Below are positions 6,262-8,381 of a stretch of 8,381 nucleotides of DNA, one piece after another. The DNA is taken from contig NZTJ01000008.1 in the NCBI GenBank assembly GCA_002697065.1, forward strand, positions 14,542 to 22,922. Reading direction: 5' to 3'. The stretch is from Methanobacteriota archaeon (lineage in GTDB: Archaea > Thermoplasmatota > Poseidoniia > Poseidoniales > Thalassarchaeaceae). The position numbers and the translations under genes are program-made. A model generated the notes under the pieces. It had not been told where the DNA came from, made no database searches, and saw nothing but the letters and a program-made list of their open reading frames with translations. Within the stretch, counting starts at the first letter, position 1, and every line of letters begins with the position of its first letter.

Positions 6262-6270
6262 CCATTATCA
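6262..6270 (+). promoter_or_regulatory. possible TATA box for a leaderless purD transcript
   Basis: CCATTATCA lies about 25 bp before ATG 6292, the spacing expected if transcription starts at or next to the start codon. purD has no recognisable Shine-Dalgarno sequence, which fits a leaderless message. Read-through from carS is an equally simple alternative. Confidence 0.3.
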
Positions 6271-6291
6271 CTGAAATGACCAGCGCGAAGC

Positions 6292-7566
6292 ATGGCCGGC
6301 ATCGAGGTGTTAGTGGTAGGCAGTGGAGGAAGAGAGCACGCCCTAGCTCTGGGACTTTCAAAGAGCGACTCTATCTCCAAGGTCCACTGTGCACCAGGAA
6401 ACGCCGGCACGTCGATGGTAGCAGTGAACCATCAAGTTCCCTCTACGGATATCGAAGGTATAGTGGAACTTGCAGTCGAACTCTCTGTCTCCCTAGTTGT
6501 GGTCGGTCCCGAAGCTCCGCTGGTAAACGGTCTTTCTGACAGACTAAGAGAAAACTCAATTCCCAGTTTCGGACCTCATTCTGAGGGGGCCCTCCTCGAA
6601 GGATCGAAGTTACACTCAAAGATGGTAATGCAATCACTAGACGTCCCTACGGGTTCATTCCTTAAGGTAGAAAATCTGGATTCTATTGAGGACTCCTTGG
6701 AAACGTTCGAACCGCCCTGGGTAATCAAGAGGGATGTTCTAGCAGGGGGGAAGGGGGTTACTGTTACTTCATCCAAAGAGGATGCTCGTGAGGCTCTAAA
6801 ATCTGGGATAGAAATCGATGGATTCGTTCTTATTGAGGAGCACCTTTCTGGAGAGGAGGCTTCGATTCTGGTCATTATGGACGAGTCTGGATATGTTATG
6901 TTGCCACCAAGTCAAGACCACAAGAGAGTAGGTAACAACGATACTGGACCAAATACTGGAGGCATGGGGGCATATGCACCTGCCCCCCTCGTCTCACCTT
7001 CTGTGCTTGCAAGGGCGAGGGAGGAGATCATCGAACCAATGCACCATTACCTGAGGAACTCGAACACTCCTTATCGAGGATGCCTGTATGTGGGGCTGAT
7101 GATTGACTCCGAGGGATCTCCAAGCGTCGTCGAGTTCAACGTCAGACTTGGAGATCCAGAAGCCCAGGTCACTATTCCGTTAATTCAGTCGGATCTCGGA
7201 GAGCTGCTTCTTTCAGCTGCAGAGGGCAGGGTCGCTGAAACTAAAGTAGAATTCAAGCCTCTACATGCGTCTACTGTTGTCCTTGCTTCCGAGGGGTATC
7301 CGGGAACAGTCGTAACTGGAAGAGAGATAGATGGGTGGGATTCGGAGATAGAAGAGGGCTTAGTGATGGGCTTTGTTCATCTTGCAGGAGCATCAATGGA
7401 TGAGTCGGGGAAGCTAACTTCCACTGGAGGGAGAGTTCTTTCAGCCACTGGTTTAGCCCCAACTTTAGGTGAGTCATTGGAGGCCTCCTACCAGATTATT
7501 GAGGGCATCAGTCTAGCTGGTTCTCACTACCGCGAAGACATAGGTTTCAGGGCACTTCCGGGTTAG
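6292..7566 (+). CDS. purD: phosphoribosylamine-glycine ligase (GAR synthetase)
   Basis: The 424-residue cytoplasmic enzyme joins glycine to phosphoribosylamine using ATP, the second step of de novo purine synthesis. It is full length (E. coli PurD is about 430) and starts MAGIEVLVVGSGGREHAL, the family's N-terminal nucleotide-fold motif. Further signatures are APGNAGT (34-40), VGPEAPLVNGL (71-81), GPHSEGALLEGSK (94-106), the ATP-grasp glycine-rich loop AGGKGVTV (151-158), IEEHLSGEEAS (181-191), SQDHKRVGNNDTGPNTGGMG (207-226) and the metal-binding EFNVRLGDPEAQ (281-292). The C-terminal domain holds STGGRVLSATG (377-387). No fusion to purM or purN is present. A Shine-Dalgarno sequence is lacking. 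carS lies 49 bp upstream and an inverted-repeat element begins 30 bp downstream. No other purine gene is in the window. Confidence 0.97.
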   Translation: MAGIEVLVVGSGGREHALALGLSKSDSISKVHCAPGNAGTSMVAVNHQVPSTDIEGIVELAVELSVSLVVVGPEAPLVNGLSDRLRENSIPSFGPHSEGALLEGSKLHSKMVMQSLDVPTGSFLKVENLDSIEDSLETFEPPWVIKRDVLAGGKGVTVTSSKEDAREALKSGIEIDGFVLIEEHLSGEEASILVIMDESGYVMLPPSQDHKRVGNNDTGPNTGGMGAYAPAPLVSPSVLARAREEIIEPMHHYLRNSNTPYRGCLYVGLMIDSEGSPSVVEFNVRLGDPEAQVTIPLIQSDLGELLLSAAEGRVAETKVEFKPLHASTVVLASEGYPGTVVTGREIDGWDSEIEEGLVMGFVHLAGASMDESGKLTSTGGRVLSATGLAPTLGESLEASYQIIEGISLAGSHYREDIGFRALPG

Positions 7567-7596
7567 GAATACTCATTCTTCTTGAGTCCCTTATCT

Positions 7597-7637
7597 CCGA
7601 CCGTTCTACGAACGGTTAAAACAACCGTTCAGGTCGG
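7597..7637. promoter_or_regulatory. three ACCGTTC heptamers in alternating orientation, able to form exclusive hairpins
   Basis: ACCGTTC occurs at 7600-7606 and 7624-7630, and its inverted copy GAACGGT at 7610-7616. The middle copy can pair with the left one (7 bp, TAC loop) or the right one (GAACGGTT with AACCGTTC, 8 bp, AAAAC loop). In the second fold, flanking CCGACC (7597-7602) and GGTCGG (7632-7637) add a 6-bp outer stem. The element lies between the purD stop and the next gene, with an AT-rich TTAAAA in its centre. It could be an operator over the downstream promoter or an RNA leader; no T-run for termination follows. Confidence 0.6.
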
Positions 7638-7677
7638 CGCGATGCTGAATTATTGGCAAATAGGTCCGGTGGATGGG

Positions 7678-8381
7678 ATGGAAGCGAAGAAAGAGGGCTC
7701 CAAGGATGCCCAATTTGGTAACCTGATTACTCCAGTTGCAATTGCATTATCGTTGCTATCTTTGTTTCTGGTTACATCATTTCTAGAGGGCAGGGATTTT
7801 GGTAACGAACTCGACTCCTCTATTCTTGTTACGCTATCAGTCTTGGTACCCGCATGTATCGGAAGATCATCAAGAATGATTCCTCTTGAGTCAGGTGTCT
7901 CACGAATCGGCTCCCTCACAGTTGTCCTTCTTGCATTGGGCGCTGTCTCCAACTTTATTGATCCGGACTCCTTCAATCACATGTTCGCAACTACCTTTTT
8001 CTTAGTAGGGTTGGTATCGGCTTTACTGAATGAATCTGGGAGGCTTGAGGAATCCTCCATTTTCATCAGCTCTATTCTAGGGATGAGATTGGCCGCGGTT
8101 TATGCATCTGGACTTGCAATCGCACAAAATGACTCAGAGGCGGTGGTGGACCCGGTCAGAGAGTCGATAGGAAGCGCATTCTTCTCATTTTGGCTCGCTT
8201 CAATTTCTCTTGGAATCTTAGTAATGATTCTTGTCAGGGGTACGGTGGAAAATAAGGGCTCTGGACGTTTCTTCAGAATGCTCCCATCAATCAAGGAGAG
8301 CCCAGATGCTGCAGCATATTCAGCATTGATATTCTCAGCTTTCATGATTCCACTTATTTGGTTGGGCCAATTAGACAACCT
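7678..8381 (+). CDS. multi-pass membrane protein of unknown function (runs off right edge)
   Basis: An uninterrupted frame of 234 codons runs from ATG 7678 to the window end. GGTGG 5 nt before this ATG favours it; an in-frame ATG at 7642 would add 12 residues. A short charged N-terminus (MEAKKEGSKD) is followed by about seven hydrophobic segments, near residues 16-37, 48-62, 78-94, 102-117, 127-149, 164-186 and 212-231. Loops contain acidic stretches such as LEGRDFGNELD (36-46) and a basic one around VENKGSGRFFRM (190-201). I see no transporter, kinase or peptidase motif and recognise no family. The 3' end is missing, so domains beyond the window could change the picture. The alternating heptamer element upstream is the likely control region. 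Confidence 0.75.
   Translation, partial: MEAKKEGSKDAQFGNLITPVAIALSLLSLFLVTSFLEGRDFGNELDSSILVTLSVLVPACIGRSSRMIPLESGVSRIGSLTVVLLALGAVSNFIDPDSFNHMFATTFFLVGLVSALLNESGRLEESSIFISSILGMRLAAVYASGLAIAQNDSEAVVDPVRESIGSAFFSFWLASISLGILVMILVRGTVENKGSGRFFRMLPSIKESPDAAAYSALIFSAFMIPLIWLGQLDN

Noticed and set aside
7735..7746. TTGCAATTGCAT resembling an AATT operator box
   Set aside because: It is a single copy inside the coding region of the membrane protein, without the 11-bp repeat context.
7650..7976. 108-codon minus-strand frame
   Set aside because: It lies opposite a clear hydrophobic membrane-protein frame that continues to the window end, and its product has no family-like pattern.

Overview
The window looks like chromosomal DNA from an archaeon, most probably an uncultured marine Thermoplasmatota of the Poseidoniales (Marine Group II) kind. 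The main support is a CDP-archaeol synthase gene (ether lipids), Shine-Dalgarno sequences of the GGTGA/AGGAGG type at short spacing, arginine codons dominated by AGG and AGA, and a large secreted beta-rich protein with one C-terminal anchor and an acidic tail. The lineage is inferred from gene content and style; no marker gene in the window proves it.

Left end (1-960), mostly on the minus strand. An N-terminal fragment resembling an XPD/DEAD2-type helicase runs off the edge at base 1. A poorly supported small basic ORF and two GC-rich hairpins follow. Then comes a ribbon-helix-helix (RHH) regulator whose own upstream region carries four AATT boxes at exact 11-bp spacing, overlapping its TATA box. 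This operator-like array lies between the regulator and a divergent HD-domain phosphohydrolase gene and is the most interesting regulatory signal here.

Centre (966-5466). The plus strand has the SAMHD1/dGTPase-like HD phosphohydrolase and then a bacterial-type, probably NADP-dependent, glutamate dehydrogenase (gdhA). The gdhA 3' end overlaps by 16 bp the 3' end of a convergent minus-strand gene for a cell-surface protein (signal peptide, beta-repeat region, Ig-like/CARDB-like domain, transmembrane anchor).

Right end (5494-8381), plus strand. carS (CDP-archaeol synthase, membrane lipid synthesis) diverges from the surface-protein gene across a short AT-rich shared promoter region. It is followed 49 bp later by purD (GAR synthetase, purine synthesis). 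After a striking element of three ACCGTTC heptamers that can fold in two exclusive ways comes a multi-pass membrane protein of unknown function that runs off the right edge.

Most genes are housekeeping functions (nitrogen assimilation, lipid and purine synthesis, repair) with no obvious operon linking them. I see no tRNA, rRNA, CRISPR array, insertion sequence or phage gene. The unexplained parts are the RHH regulator with its periodic operator, the 118-440 interval, and the alternative-hairpin element at 7597-7637.
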